From: Syntrophobacterales bacterium Delta_02
GTDB taxonomy: Bacteria; Desulfobacterota; Syntrophorhabdia; Syntrophorhabdales; Syntrophorhabdaceae
DNA: 57,294 nucleotides
Direction of reading: 5' to 3'
NCBI GenBank assembly: GCA_001603955.1
Contig: LVAA01000044.1
Location: 1-57,294 of the forward strand
Made by a program: the position numbers and the translations under genes. Numbering within the stretch: the stretch's first letter is position 1; the number at the start of each line of letters is the position of its first letter. Below the pieces are notes generated by a model. It was not told where the DNA came from. It did not search any database and saw nothing but the letters and a program-made list of their open reading frames with translations. Positions 8,737 through 16,494 of this stretch are shown here, piece by piece.

Positions 8737-8845
8737 AAAAACGGTCGCAGGTCGCAGGTCCCAGGTCGCATGCTAAAGACCAAAAAAGAGCCTCTTGCAC
8801 GCCAGTCGGTAATTGTGTGTTCTTTGGTGACCTGTGACCGTTTTT
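8737..8845. repeat. Intergenic inverted repeat with GGTCGCA-word arms (divergent gap)
   Basis: The left arm starts AAAAACGGTCGCAGGTCGCA and the right arm ends GGTGACCTGTGACCGTTTTT, matching at 17 of the outer 19 positions. The word is GGTCGCA/GGTCCCA. The spacer is about 56 nt. Unlike most copies this one lies between two divergent starts (8611 and 8927), so it cannot be explained as a shared 3' end. Confidence 0.75.
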
Positions 8846-8888
8846 GGCGTCTGTCGGCGGGGGTGGCGGCACGGTTGAAACGGAAGAA

Positions 8889-8917
8889 TTGTACAATGGG
8901 TCTTTTTATACTATATT
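8889..8917 (+). promoter_or_regulatory. Candidate promoter for the response-regulator operon, near-leaderless
   Basis: TTGTAC (8889-8894) and TATATT (8912-8917) are spaced by 17 nt. The ATG of the regulator begins only 9 nt after the -10 box, and no Shine-Dalgarno sequence precedes it. A transcript from here would start within a few bases of the ATG. An upstream promoter with this as coincidence is the alternative. Confidence 0.4.
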
Positions 8918-8926
8918 ATTACGGAT

Positions 8927-9604
8927 ATGAAAGTTCTTCTCGTCGAAGATGAATCGAAGGTTGCCAATTTCGTCATGAGGGGCCTCGAAGAAGAGGGGTA
9001 TGACGTGGACGTGGCCGGCGACGGCAGGACGGGTCTTGATCTCGTTACCGCGCAGGATTACGACATCGTTCTCCTCGATCTCATGATACCCGAGATCGAC
9101 GGCCTCGAGGTGCTGAAGCGGATGCGAGAGTCGGGTATCGAGACGCCGGTTCTCATCATCACCGCGAAGAGCACAAAGGAGGACGTGATCAAGGGGCTCG
9201 ACACGGGCAGCGACGACTACCTGACCAAGCCTTTTTCCTTCGAAGAGCTCCTGGCCAGGATACGGGCTCTTTTAAGGAGAAGCCGGAAGGCGGTCCCGCT
9301 TACCCTCGAGTACCGGGAGATCGTCCTCAACCCATACAACAGGAGGCTTTCCATAGGGGGTAAAGAGGCCGAGCTCACGGAGAAGGAATTCCTCATCATG
9401 GAGTACATGATGCGCAACAGTGAAAGGCCCCTCGCCAGGAAGGAGATGGCCGAATACGCCTGGCAGAGCCAGGACGATTCCTCGAACATCGTCGATGTCT
9501 ACGTGAATTTCCTCCGCAAGAAGATGGAACTCCTCACGGCCAGGAAGTTCATCCACACCGTTCGCGGAGTAGGTTACATCCTCAAGGAAGATGAAAAGCT
9601 TTAG
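8927..9604 (+). CDS. OmpR-family response regulator
   Basis: The 225-residue protein has a receiver domain (1-115) with the acidic pair ED at 8-9, the phospho-acceptor D51 in VLLDLMIPE, T79 (LIITAKS) and K101 (YLTKPFSFEEL). A winged-helix DNA-binding domain (about 127-222) ends in HTVRGVGYILK, typical of OmpR/PhoB. It is phosphorylated by the kinase whose gene overlaps it by 14 nt and probably controls a promoter set that includes the downstream HtrA protease. The organisation matches CpxR/CpxA-type envelope-stress units, but the sequence alone does not prove the signal. Confidence 0.92.
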   Translation: MKVLLVEDESKVANFVMRGLEEEGYDVDVAGDGRTGLDLVTAQDYDIVLLDLMIPEIDGLEVLKRMRESGIETPVLIITAKSTKEDVIKGLDTGSDDYLTKPFSFEELLARIRALLRRSRKAVPLTLEYREIVLNPYNRRLSIGGKEAELTEKEFLIMEYMMRNSERPLARKEMAEYAWQSQDDSSNIVDVYVNFLRKKMELLTARKFIHTVRGVGYILKEDEKL

Positions 9605-10997
9605 TCTCCCCATCAAGTGGAAACTGACCCTCTGGTACGGCGGCATCCTGGCCCTGATACTTGTCACCTTTTCCAGCGGGGTGTACATATACTTCCAGAA
9701 CAGCCTGCAGAAGAGCATCGACACGAAGATCAAGTCGATAGCCGAGGTGCTTGCGTCCTCCATGACGGAGGCCCACGGCCAGAGCCTCTTCGGCAACTTC
9801 GAGCGTTATCTCGAGAACGCCCTCGGCAAGAAGCCCAAAGGCAAGTTCATCCAGATCATCGACGCCTCCGGCAAGATCGGCGCGAGGCTTAACGACCTTG
9901 AGGCCGAGGCCGTGCCCGTCAGTTTCGTCACCCTCGAGAGGGCTCTCAAGGGAGAGACCGTCTATGAGACGCTGGAGTCCGCCCGCCCCCGGCTGCGCAT
10001 GATCACGATGCCGATCCTGGATGCCAAGAAGGTCACCAGCATCGTCCAGGTGGGTTCGTCGCTGGAGGAGTTCGAGGATACGATGAAGCGTCTCCTCATA
10101 ATCATGATCATCAGCATCATCACCTCCATCAGCGCCACCATCGTCGTCGGCTATTTCATGGCGAAGAAGACCATGAAGCCCGTGGACCAGATCCGCAGGG
10201 CCGCCGTGAAGATATCCTCGACCAACCTCGACGAGCGGATCGATATCAAGAAGGGGCGGAAGGACGAAATGGGCCGTCTCGCGGAGACCTTCAACGCCAT
10301 GATCTCGAGGCTCAAGGATTCCTTTCAGAGGATCAACCAGTTCAGCATCGACGTGTCCCATGAGCTCAAGACGCCGCTTACCATCCTGAAAGGCGAGACG
10401 GAGCTGGCCCTGAGGAAGGAGAGGACGAACGAGGAATACATACGTTCCCTGCAAAGCAATCTCGAGGAGATCGACAGGATGAGCAGGATCATCGATGACC
10501 TGCTCCTGCTTTCCAAGGCTGAAACGAAGGACATCGGAATGAACCTCGACAAGATCGAGCTCAGGGACCTTGTTGCCGACGTCTGTCTCAACATGAAGCT
10601 CTTTGGTGAGAACAAGGGAGTGGATGTGGTGGTAAGGGAACTCGAGGACATCCGCATCATCGGGGACGAGCTCAAGCTGCGCAGGATGATAACCAACGTG
10701 GTGGAGAACGGCATCAAGTACGGACACCCCGGCGGGCACGTGACGGTCTCATCATGCAAGCAGAACGGTTTTGCCTGCATCAATGTCGAGGACGACGGTC
10801 CCGGTATATCGCCGGAGGACATAAAGTACATTTTCGACAGGTTCTACCGCGCGGACAGGTCGCGCAAGCGCGAAAGCGGCAGCGGTCTCGGTCTTTCCAT
10901 CAGCAAGTGGATAGCCGAGGCCCATAACGGCACCATCGAGGTCGAATCGAAGCCCGCCGCCGGAAGCCTGTTCACCATTAAACTGCCCATGTCATGA
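9591..10997 (+). CDS. Membrane sensor histidine kinase
   Basis: The 468 residues contain a first membrane helix (about 13-35), a periplasmic sensor of roughly 130 residues, a second helix (LLIIMIISIITSISATIVVGYF, quoted in part: IIMIISIITSIS, near 165-187), HAMP, then the dimerisation domain with phospho-acceptor H in FSIDVSHELKTPLT. The ATPase domain has an N-box (MITNVVENGIKYG), G1 (VEDDGPGIS) and G2 (GSGLGLSI). It phosphorylates the partner regulator in response to an envelope cue that is not deducible. It starts within the regulator gene and is followed 13 nt later by the HtrA protease. Confidence 0.93.
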   Translation: MKSFSLPIKWKLTLWYGGILALILVTFSSGVYIYFQNSLQKSIDTKIKSIAEVLASSMTEAHGQSLFGNFERYLENALGKKPKGKFIQIIDASGKIGARLNDLEAEAVPVSFVTLERALKGETVYETLESARPRLRMITMPILDAKKVTSIVQVGSSLEEFEDTMKRLLIIMIISIITSISATIVVGYFMAKKTMKPVDQIRRAAVKISSTNLDERIDIKKGRKDEMGRLAETFNAMISRLKDSFQRINQFSIDVSHELKTPLTILKGETELALRKERTNEEYIRSLQSNLEEIDRMSRIIDDLLLLSKAETKDIGMNLDKIELRDLVADVCLNMKLFGENKGVDVVVRELEDIRIIGDELKLRRMITNVVENGIKYGHPGGHVTVSSCKQNGFACINVEDDGPGISPEDIKYIFDRFYRADRSRKRESGSGLGLSISKWIAEAHNGTIEVESKPAAGSLFTIKLPMS

Positions 10998-11010
10998 CGG
11001 AGGATATTGC

Positions 11011-12477
11011 ATGAAGAACAAACGACTCGTCGCAACCGTTTGTATCCTTATCGTGGCCGCAGCGGTCTTTGCATATGTGAGGGCCCAGGTGCTGCCCGAA
11101 GCCAGGCGCGCGGTGCCGCCGGTTCAGAACGTCCGGGCCGTCGCGGCCTTCAACGGCAGCGGGTTGCCGAGCCTTGCGGGGCTGGTCAACCAGGCGAAGC
11201 CGTCGATCGTTAACATCAGCACGACCGCTGTCATCAGGGGGCCCGGCATACAGGGCCCCATGATAGGGCCCAACAACCCCTTCAAGGACTTCTTCGGTGA
11301 CGACTTCTTCGACAAGTTCTTCGGCAACGGGCCGCGGCGGGAATACAAGCAGCGCAGCCTCGGCTCCGGATTCGTCATCGACAGGGAAGGGTACATACTG
11401 ACGAACAATCACGTGGTCGAAAAGGCCACGACCATCAAGGTGAAGCTCTCCGACGAGAAAGAGTACGACGCCAGGATAATTGGACGGGACCCCAAAACGG
11501 ATATCGCCCTTATCAAGATCGACGTCAGGCAGTCACTTCCCGTTGCCGTGCTCGGCGATTCCGAGGTGTTGCAGGTTGGGGACTGGGTCGTCGCCATCGG
11601 CAATCCTTTCGGTCTCGAACATACCGTCACCGCCGGCATCGTGAGCGCCAAGGGCAGGATCATTGGAGCGGGGCCATACGATCAGTTCATCCAGACGGAT
11701 GCCTCCATCAATCCCGGCAACTCAGGCGGTCCGCTGCTTAACCTCCAGGGAGAGGTGGTGGGGATAAACACGGCCATTGTCTCGGGCGGCCAGGGCATCG
11801 GCTTTGCCATACCCATCAACGTGGCGAAGGACATGCTGTCCCAGTTGAAGAGCAAGGGCAAGGTCGTCCGCGGCTGGCTCGGCGTCGTCATCCAGAAGAT
11901 GACGCCCGAGATCGCGAAAAGCTTCGGGCTTAAAGAGACGGAAGGCGCCCTCGTCGCCGATGTCATGGACCAGAGCCCCGCGGACAAGGCGGGCATCAAG
12001 CGCGGAGACGTCATCATCTCCTACGACGGCAGGAAGATCAAGGACAACGAAACCCTTCCCCGGCTCGTCGCCGCGACGGAGGTGGGCACGAAGGCAAAGA
12101 TCGTTCTCGTCCGGGACGGGAAGCGTAAGGAAGTGAGCGTTGTCATCGGCGAACTCCAGGAAGAGAGCCTCAGGGCGTCGAAAAAGACGGAGATCGAAAA
12201 GGACCTCGGGCTCGTCGTTCAGGACATCACCGCCGAGATTGCGAAACACCTCAACCTGAAGGACAAGAAGGGTGTTATCGTGACCGATGTCATCCCGGGC
12301 TCGCCCGCTCAGGAGGCGGACATCCGTTCCGGCGACGTCATCAGGGAGATCGGAAGAAAGCCCGTTCGAAGCGTGGCGGAGTTCAAGGAACTCGTCAAGC
12401 GCTCCAGCATCAAGGAAGGCATCGTCATGCTGATCCAGCGCGAGAACGCAACGTTCTATGCGGTGATAAGGGAATGA
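11011..12477 (+). CDS. Periplasmic serine protease HtrA/DegP family (Do)
   Basis: The 488-residue protein has an N-terminal signal or anchor helix, then a trypsin-like domain with the triad H in TNNHVVE (about residue 137), D in DIALIK (about 167) and S in GNSGGP (about 242). Two PDZ domains follow (about 285-375 and 395-485) with the binding loops GWLGV and DLGLV. Such proteases degrade or refold misfolded envelope proteins and assemble into trimers or cages. It has GGAGG before the ATG and lies 13 nt after the histidine kinase, so the two-component system probably regulates its own protease output. Confidence 0.95.
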   Translation: MKNKRLVATVCILIVAAAVFAYVRAQVLPEARRAVPPVQNVRAVAAFNGSGLPSLAGLVNQAKPSIVNISTTAVIRGPGIQGPMIGPNNPFKDFFGDDFFDKFFGNGPRREYKQRSLGSGFVIDREGYILTNNHVVEKATTIKVKLSDEKEYDARIIGRDPKTDIALIKIDVRQSLPVAVLGDSEVLQVGDWVVAIGNPFGLEHTVTAGIVSAKGRIIGAGPYDQFIQTDASINPGNSGGPLLNLQGEVVGINTAIVSGGQGIGFAIPINVAKDMLSQLKSKGKVVRGWLGVVIQKMTPEIAKSFGLKETEGALVADVMDQSPADKAGIKRGDVIISYDGRKIKDNETLPRLVAATEVGTKAKIVLVRDGKRKEVSVVIGELQEESLRASKKTEIEKDLGLVVQDITAEIAKHLNLKDKKGVIVTDVIPGSPAQEADIRSGDVIREIGRKPVRSVAEFKELVKRSSIKEGIVMLIQRENATFYAVIRE

Positions 12478-12485
12478 TGGAGAGA

Positions 12486-12564
12486 GGCGGGTAATGGGTA
12501 ATGGGTGAAGAGAGCGTCGAGCCTTTTCCCCTATTACCTATTACCCATTACCTGTAACCCGTCT
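12486..12564. repeat. Intergenic inverted repeat with GGTAATG-word arms
   Basis: The left arm (12487-12506) contains GGGTAATGGGTAATGGGT and the right arm (12530-12564) contains ATTACCTATTACCCATTACC, ending ACCCGTCT. The spacer is 23 nt. It lies 8 nt after the stop codon of the HtrA gene, with the next gene on the same strand. Confidence 0.8.
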
Positions 12565-12568
12565 GTTC

Positions 12569-12584
12569 TGTGACCTTTGTCACA
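12569..12584. promoter_or_regulatory. CRP/FNR-family operator-like palindrome
   Basis: TGTGACCTTTGTCACA is a perfect TGTGA-N6-TCACA palindrome, the core consensus of the CRP/FNR regulator family. It starts 4 nt after the inverted repeat and about 126 nt upstream of the pilC start. A TATAGT at 12610-12615 would place the palindrome near -45, close to where a class II activator binds. Confidence 0.55.
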
Positions 12585-12709
12585 TTTTTATCCAATTATA
12601 ACCGACGTTTATAGTGCAAGAGTCATGTTTTTGAACCCGTTTCTCCATTAACCACCTGTTTTGATAATTTTCTCTTTGCAAACGGGAATTATTCATGTAT
12701 GATTGAGTC

Positions 12710-13915
12710 ATGCCGCAGTTTCAATGGGAAGGAAGATCGGTGTCCGGAGAGACGCGCAGGGGCGTTTCGAAGGCAGCGTCCGGCGACGCCTTGCGGGCGG
12801 CGCTGAGAAAGGAAGGCGTCATCCTCACCTCCATGCAGGAGACGAAGGAGGCGGGGAAGCAGAAATACAATCCCCAGAAGAAGATAAAGAACATCGAGAT
12901 ACTGCTCTTTACACGGCAGCTCTCCACGATGATCACGTCCGGTCTGCCCCTTGTCCAGTCCCTGGAGATCCTCGGGAACCAGATAGAGGATCTCAATTTC
13001 AGGGGTATCGTCAAGGAGATAAAGGAGAAAATAGAAGGGGGGTCGCGTTTCGCCGATGCCCTGAGGGACTACCCGAAATGCTTTGACGAGCTCTTCGTCA
13101 ATCTCGTCGTGGCGGGCGAAGAGGGCGGTCTTCTGGACAATGTCCTGCAAAGGCTTGCGATCTACATCGAGAAGACGGAGAAGCTGAAGAAGAAGGTCAA
13201 GTCAGCCATGATCTATCCCGTCGCGATCATAGTCGTGGCCTTCGTCGTCGTCATCGTTCTCCTTCTCTTCGTTATCCCCGTTTTCGAGAAGATGTTCAAG
13301 GAGATGGGCGCCGAGCTGCCGATGCCGACGCAGATCGTCATCAACCTCAGCCAGCTCATGCAATCCTACTGGTATATCGTCATCGGGAGTGTTGTCGGCC
13401 TCGTCCTGGCCCTGAAATACTACTACAAGACGGAAGCCGGTCACCGCAACATCGACCGCATCATCCTCAAACTCCCTCTTTTCGGGTTGCTCACCATCAA
13501 GGCCTCCGTCGCCAGGGTGACGCGGACCCTCGCGACCCTCCTCATGAGCGGCGTCGCGATCCTGGAAAGCATGATAATCGTCGCGAAGGTAGCGGGCAAC
13601 AAGATCGTCGAAGAGGCCCTTCTGGTGGCCCGCTCCCGTATCAGCGAGGGCCGTACCATGGCCGAGCCTCTTGAACAGGCGGGCATCTTTCCGCCAATGG
13701 TGGTCCAGATGGTGCAGGTCGGTGAATCGACGGGTGCCCTCGACAGCATGCTCAACAAGATCGCCGATTTTTATGAAGAGGACGTGGACAACATGGTCAC
13801 CAACCTCACCGCCATGATGGAGCCGATGATCATGGTCTTCCTCGGCGTCGTCCTCGGCGGCCTCATCATCGCCATGTACCTCCCCATCTTCAAACTCGGC
13901 CAGGCGGTGGGCTAA
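12710..13915 (+). CDS. Type IV pilus / type II secretion inner-membrane protein (PilC/GspF)
   Basis: The 401 residues have the two-fold T2SF repeat. Each half starts with an LLFTRQLSTMITSGLPL-like helix (near residues 63 and 265), and three membrane segments lie around 165-190, 215-235 and 370-392. PilC/GspF is the polytopic platform that the assembly ATPase turns to add or remove pilins. The rest of the machinery (PilB, PilT, PilM-Q, prepilin peptidase) is not adjacent, so the gene is an orphan here. The ribosome site is weak. Its TAA stop runs straight into the inverted repeat that begins AAGACCG. Confidence 0.9.
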   Translation: MPQFQWEGRSVSGETRRGVSKAASGDALRAALRKEGVILTSMQETKEAGKQKYNPQKKIKNIEILLFTRQLSTMITSGLPLVQSLEILGNQIEDLNFRGIVKEIKEKIEGGSRFADALRDYPKCFDELFVNLVVAGEEGGLLDNVLQRLAIYIEKTEKLKKKVKSAMIYPVAIIVVAFVVVIVLLLFVIPVFEKMFKEMGAELPMPTQIVINLSQLMQSYWYIVIGSVVGLVLALKYYYKTEAGHRNIDRIILKLPLFGLLTIKASVARVTRTLATLLMSGVAILESMIIVAKVAGNKIVEEALLVARSRISEGRTMAEPLEQAGIFPPMVVQMVQVGESTGALDSMLNKIADFYEEDVDNMVTNLTAMMEPMIMVFLGVVLGGLIIAMYLPIFKLGQAVG

Positions 13916-14048
13916 AAGACCGTTTCAGGTTCCAGGTTTCAAGTTTCAGGAAGAAAAGATCTTTCCGGGTCAAGGGCCGGCGGGACGCCGTATGTCTTTG
14001 CCTTTGTTTTTTGCCTGAAACCTGGAACTTGAAACCTGAGACTGTCTT
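13916..14048. repeat. Intergenic inverted repeat with GGTTTCA-word arms (convergent gap)
   Basis: Two 35-nt arms, 13916-13950 and 14014-14048, are complementary at roughly 30 positions. Both are runs of GGTTTCA/AGTTTCA/GGTTCCA. Both outer ends read TAA-AAGAC from their own gene, with the TAA being the stop codon of pilC on one side and of bioB on the other. The spacer is 63 nt. Confidence 0.85.
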
Positions 14049-15029
14049 TTACCTCATTTCCGGTACCATCCCCAGGTCGCGGATCATTTCCAGGTCGGCG
14101 GAGGTGTCCCTTCCCAGGGTTGTGAGGTAGTTGCCCGTGAGGAGCGAGTTGCAGCCCGCCACCATGGCGAGGGGGAGGAGCTGCCGCAGGTTCTTTTCCT
14201 TGCCGCCGCAGAGCTTTATGTCCTTGTTGGGCAGGATGAACCGGTAAAGGGCCACGGTGAGAAGGATCTCCATCGGTGTCAGGGCGGGTGTGTTCTCGAG
14301 AGGTGTGCCGGGAATGGCATTGAGGATGTTGATGGGGACGGAATCGACGTCGAGTTCCCGAAGGGTCATCGCCATCTCGATGCGGTGCTCCATGGCCTCG
14401 CCAAGACCGATGATGCCGCCGGAGCAGACGGTGAGGCCCGCGGCCCGGGCGATGCGCACCGTCGCGGTGTCCTCGTCGTATTCATGGGTCGAACAGATGT
14501 TGTCGAAGAAGCTCCGCGATGTCTCGAGATTATGGTGGTAGCGGTAGAGGCCGGCCTTCTTGAGGTTCAAGGCCGTTTCCTCGCTGAGCATGCCAAGGGA
14601 GCCGCAGGGTTTGAGCCCCATCGCGGAGAGCATTCCTATCGCGCGGTAGATGGTCTCCCATTCGGCTTCTGTCTCTATCCTGGTACCGCTGGTGACGATG
14701 CTGAACATGTGGGCACCGCCTTGCCTGGCGGTCCGTCCTTTCGCTGCGATCTCGTCGGCGGACATGAGGGGGTAGACGGGGGCGTCGGTGTGGTAATGGG
14801 CCGACTGGGCGCAGAACCTGCAGTTCTCGGGGCAGACGCCGGACTTCGCGTTCACGATCCCGCAGAGGTTCACCGAGTTACCCTTGAAATGCTCCCGTAT
14901 CCGGGACCCCCGGGCGAACAGCCCGAAGGGATCTTTCTTTCCCACCTCATAAAGCTCCAGTGCATCTTTCCCGGATATATCCTTCGTCGCGATCGCCCGA
15001 TCGGCCAGAGTGTCAAAAAGGGAAGTCAT
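14049..15029 (-). CDS. bioB: Biotin synthase
   Basis: This radical-SAM enzyme inserts sulfur into dethiobiotin. The 326 residues carry the SAM cluster motif CxxxCxxC in SGVCPENCRFCAQS near residue 62-73. Later motifs include SGTRIETE, the cluster-ligand region ICSTHEYDEDT near 180 and ETSRSFFDNI. The sacrificial [2Fe-2S] ligands (Cys near 107 in related enzymes) are not easy to place by eye. GGAGC precedes the ATG. No other biotin-synthesis gene is in the window, although birA (35391) would use the product. The stop codon abuts the repeat at 13916-14048. Confidence 0.94.
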   Translation of the reverse strand: MTSLFDTLADRAIATKDISGKDALELYEVGKKDPFGLFARGSRIREHFKGNSVNLCGIVNAKSGVCPENCRFCAQSAHYHTDAPVYPLMSADEIAAKGRTARQGGAHMFSIVTSGTRIETEAEWETIYRAIGMLSAMGLKPCGSLGMLSEETALNLKKAGLYRYHHNLETSRSFFDNICSTHEYDEDTATVRIARAAGLTVCSGGIIGLGEAMEHRIEMAMTLRELDVDSVPINILNAIPGTPLENTPALTPMEILLTVALYRFILPNKDIKLCGGKEKNLRQLLPLAMVAGCNSLLTGNYLTTLGRDTSADLEMIRDLGMVPEMR

Positions 15030-15044
15030 AATAGCTCCTGTTAG

Positions 15045-15225
15045 AAACCGTTTTAGGTTTTAAGTTTTAGGTTTTAAGTTAAAGGCAAGAAGAATCGGTT
15101 CTTAGTTCGGAAAGAGTGATGCCGGAGCGCTCCGGCAACTTGTCTGTTTCTTTTTAGTCTTTTACTTAAAACCTAAAACTGTTTTTTAACTTACCACTTA
15201 AAACCTAAAACTTGAAACTGTTTTT
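15045..15225. repeat. Intergenic inverted repeat with TTTTAAG/TTTTAGG-word arms
   Basis: The left arm (15045-15081) has GTTTTAGGTTTTAAG twice. The right side (about 15160-15220) carries two reverse-complement blocks (CTTAAAACCTAAAAC, then CTTAAAACCTAAAACTTGAAAC). A perfect 18-nt palindrome sits inside (15120-15137). The right arm overlaps the end of trmFO, whose TAG stop at 15205-15207 and last residues are repeat-derived. Confidence 0.8.
15120..15137. terminator. Nested GC-rich palindrome, terminator-like
   Basis: TGCCGGAGCGCTCCGGCA is a perfect palindrome followed on the plus strand by a T-rich run (TGTCTGTTTCTTTTTAG). A closely related core (TGCCGGAG...CTCCGGCA) is found inside the element at 37142-37297. 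Confidence 0.5.
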
Positions 15226-16494
15226 CCATTTTTCTATCTCCTGCAAGGCCCTGTTGACCGTTGCGTCCTTGTCCTTTTTCGAATAGCCCTCGATGAGGCC
15301 GAAGTTTATGTTCATGGGCTGGAAGTTCCTGTTCTCCGTGGTGAGGTAGCGGATGAGTGCACCGATGCATGTCACGGGCGGAGGCGGGTGGAATTCCCCG
15401 CCCGTCGCGGACATGAATGCGGAGATGCCCGCGGCGAGGCCCATCGCCGTCGATTCCATGTACCCTTCCACCCCTGTTATCTGCCCGGCAAAGAGGATCC
15501 GCCGGTCGGCCTCAAGCTCAAGCCTGTTGTTGAGGCACAGGGGAGCGTTGATGTAGGTGTTCCGGTGGATGCTGCCGTACCTGAGGAAAACGGCATCCTT
15601 CAGGGCGGGTATCATCCTGAAGACCCGTTCCTGCTCGGCGTATTTCATCTTCGTCTGGAAACCGACAAGGTTGAGCATGGTCCCCGAGGCGTTCTCCTTT
15701 CTGAGTTGCACCACGGCGTAGGGCCGTTTTCCATCCCGGGGATCCGTAAGTCCCACGGGTTTCATCGGCCCGAAGGCAAGCGTTCTTTTACCGCGCTCCG
15801 CGAGGACTTCCACGGGAAGACAACCCTCGAAATAGGATGTCTTCTCAAATTCCCGGAGGTCGACCCTCTCGGCGGTCACGAGGGCCTCGTGGAAGAGGTC
15901 GTATTCCTCCCCGGTAAGGGGGCAGTTGAGGTAGTCCCCCGTCTCGTCCTTCATGTAGCGGGATGCATAGAAGGCCTTGCCATAGTCGATGCTGGCGGCG
16001 TCGACTATGGGGGATATGGCATCGAAGAACGCGAGGTTGTCCGCGCCCGTTAGCTCCCGCAGCTCTCCCGCGAGGGCATCGCTTGTCAGCGGACCCGATG
16101 CGACGATCACAATGCCTTCTTCCGGTATCCGGCGCACCTCTTCCCGGACGAGGCGGATGCCGGGATTGTTGGCGACCGTTTCCGTAAGCCTGGCTGCAAA
16201 CCGATCCCTGTCGACGACGAGCGCCTTGCCGCCGGGAATGGCCGTCCCTTCGGCCGTCTCCATGATAACGGAGCCGACCCGGCGCAGTTCCGCCTTAAGG
16301 AGCCCGTGGGCGTTGTGAGGGTCGAGCGACTTGAGGGAGTTGCTGCAGACGAGCTCCGCCAGGTGAGAGGTCCGGTGCGCGGGGGTGCCGGACCCGGGAC
16401 GCATCTCAAAGAGCGTCGCCCGTCCCCCCATCCGGGTGATCTGGTGCGCGGCCTCGACACCTGCGAGGCCACCCCCGATTACCGTGATTTCCAT
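15205..16494 (-). CDS. trmFO: Methylenetetrahydrofolate-tRNA-(uracil-5-)-methyltransferase TrmFO
   Basis: TrmFO uses methylenetetrahydrofolate and FADH2 to make m5U54 in the T-loop of tRNA. The 429 residues start with the FAD motif ITVIGGGLAGVEAA, followed by ELVCSNSLKSLD near residue 50 and the family-typical ARFCGQITGVEGY-like segment, here LFAGQITGVEGYMES, near 350. I start it at 16494 because the fold begins there and AAGGA is upstream; the frame also extends to 16566 without support. It overlaps topA by 16 nt in the classic dprA-topA-trmFO order. The last residues (NSFKF) and the stop codon lie within the inverted repeat. Confidence 0.95.
   Translation of the reverse strand: MEITVIGGGLAGVEAAHQITRMGGRATLFEMRPGSGTPAHRTSHLAELVCSNSLKSLDPHNAHGLLKAELRRVGSVIMETAEGTAIPGGKALVVDRDRFAARLTETVANNPGIRLVREEVRRIPEEGIVIVASGPLTSDALAGELRELTGADNLAFFDAISPIVDAASIDYGKAFYASRYMKDETGDYLNCPLTGEEYDLFHEALVTAERVDLREFEKTSYFEGCLPVEVLAERGKRTLAFGPMKPVGLTDPRDGKRPYAVVQLRKENASGTMLNLVGFQTKMKYAEQERVFRMIPALKDAVFLRYGSIHRNTYINAPLCLNNRLELEADRRILFAGQITGVEGYMESTAMGLAAGISAFMSATGGEFHPPPPVTCIGALIRYLTTENRNFQPMNINFGLIEGYSKKDKDATVNRALQEIEKWKNSFKF

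Noticed and set aside
15045..15225. A structured non-coding RNA gene
   Set aside because: The arms are simple tandem words rather than complex stems, and the neighbouring trmFO stop lies within it. No known RNA family pattern was recognised.
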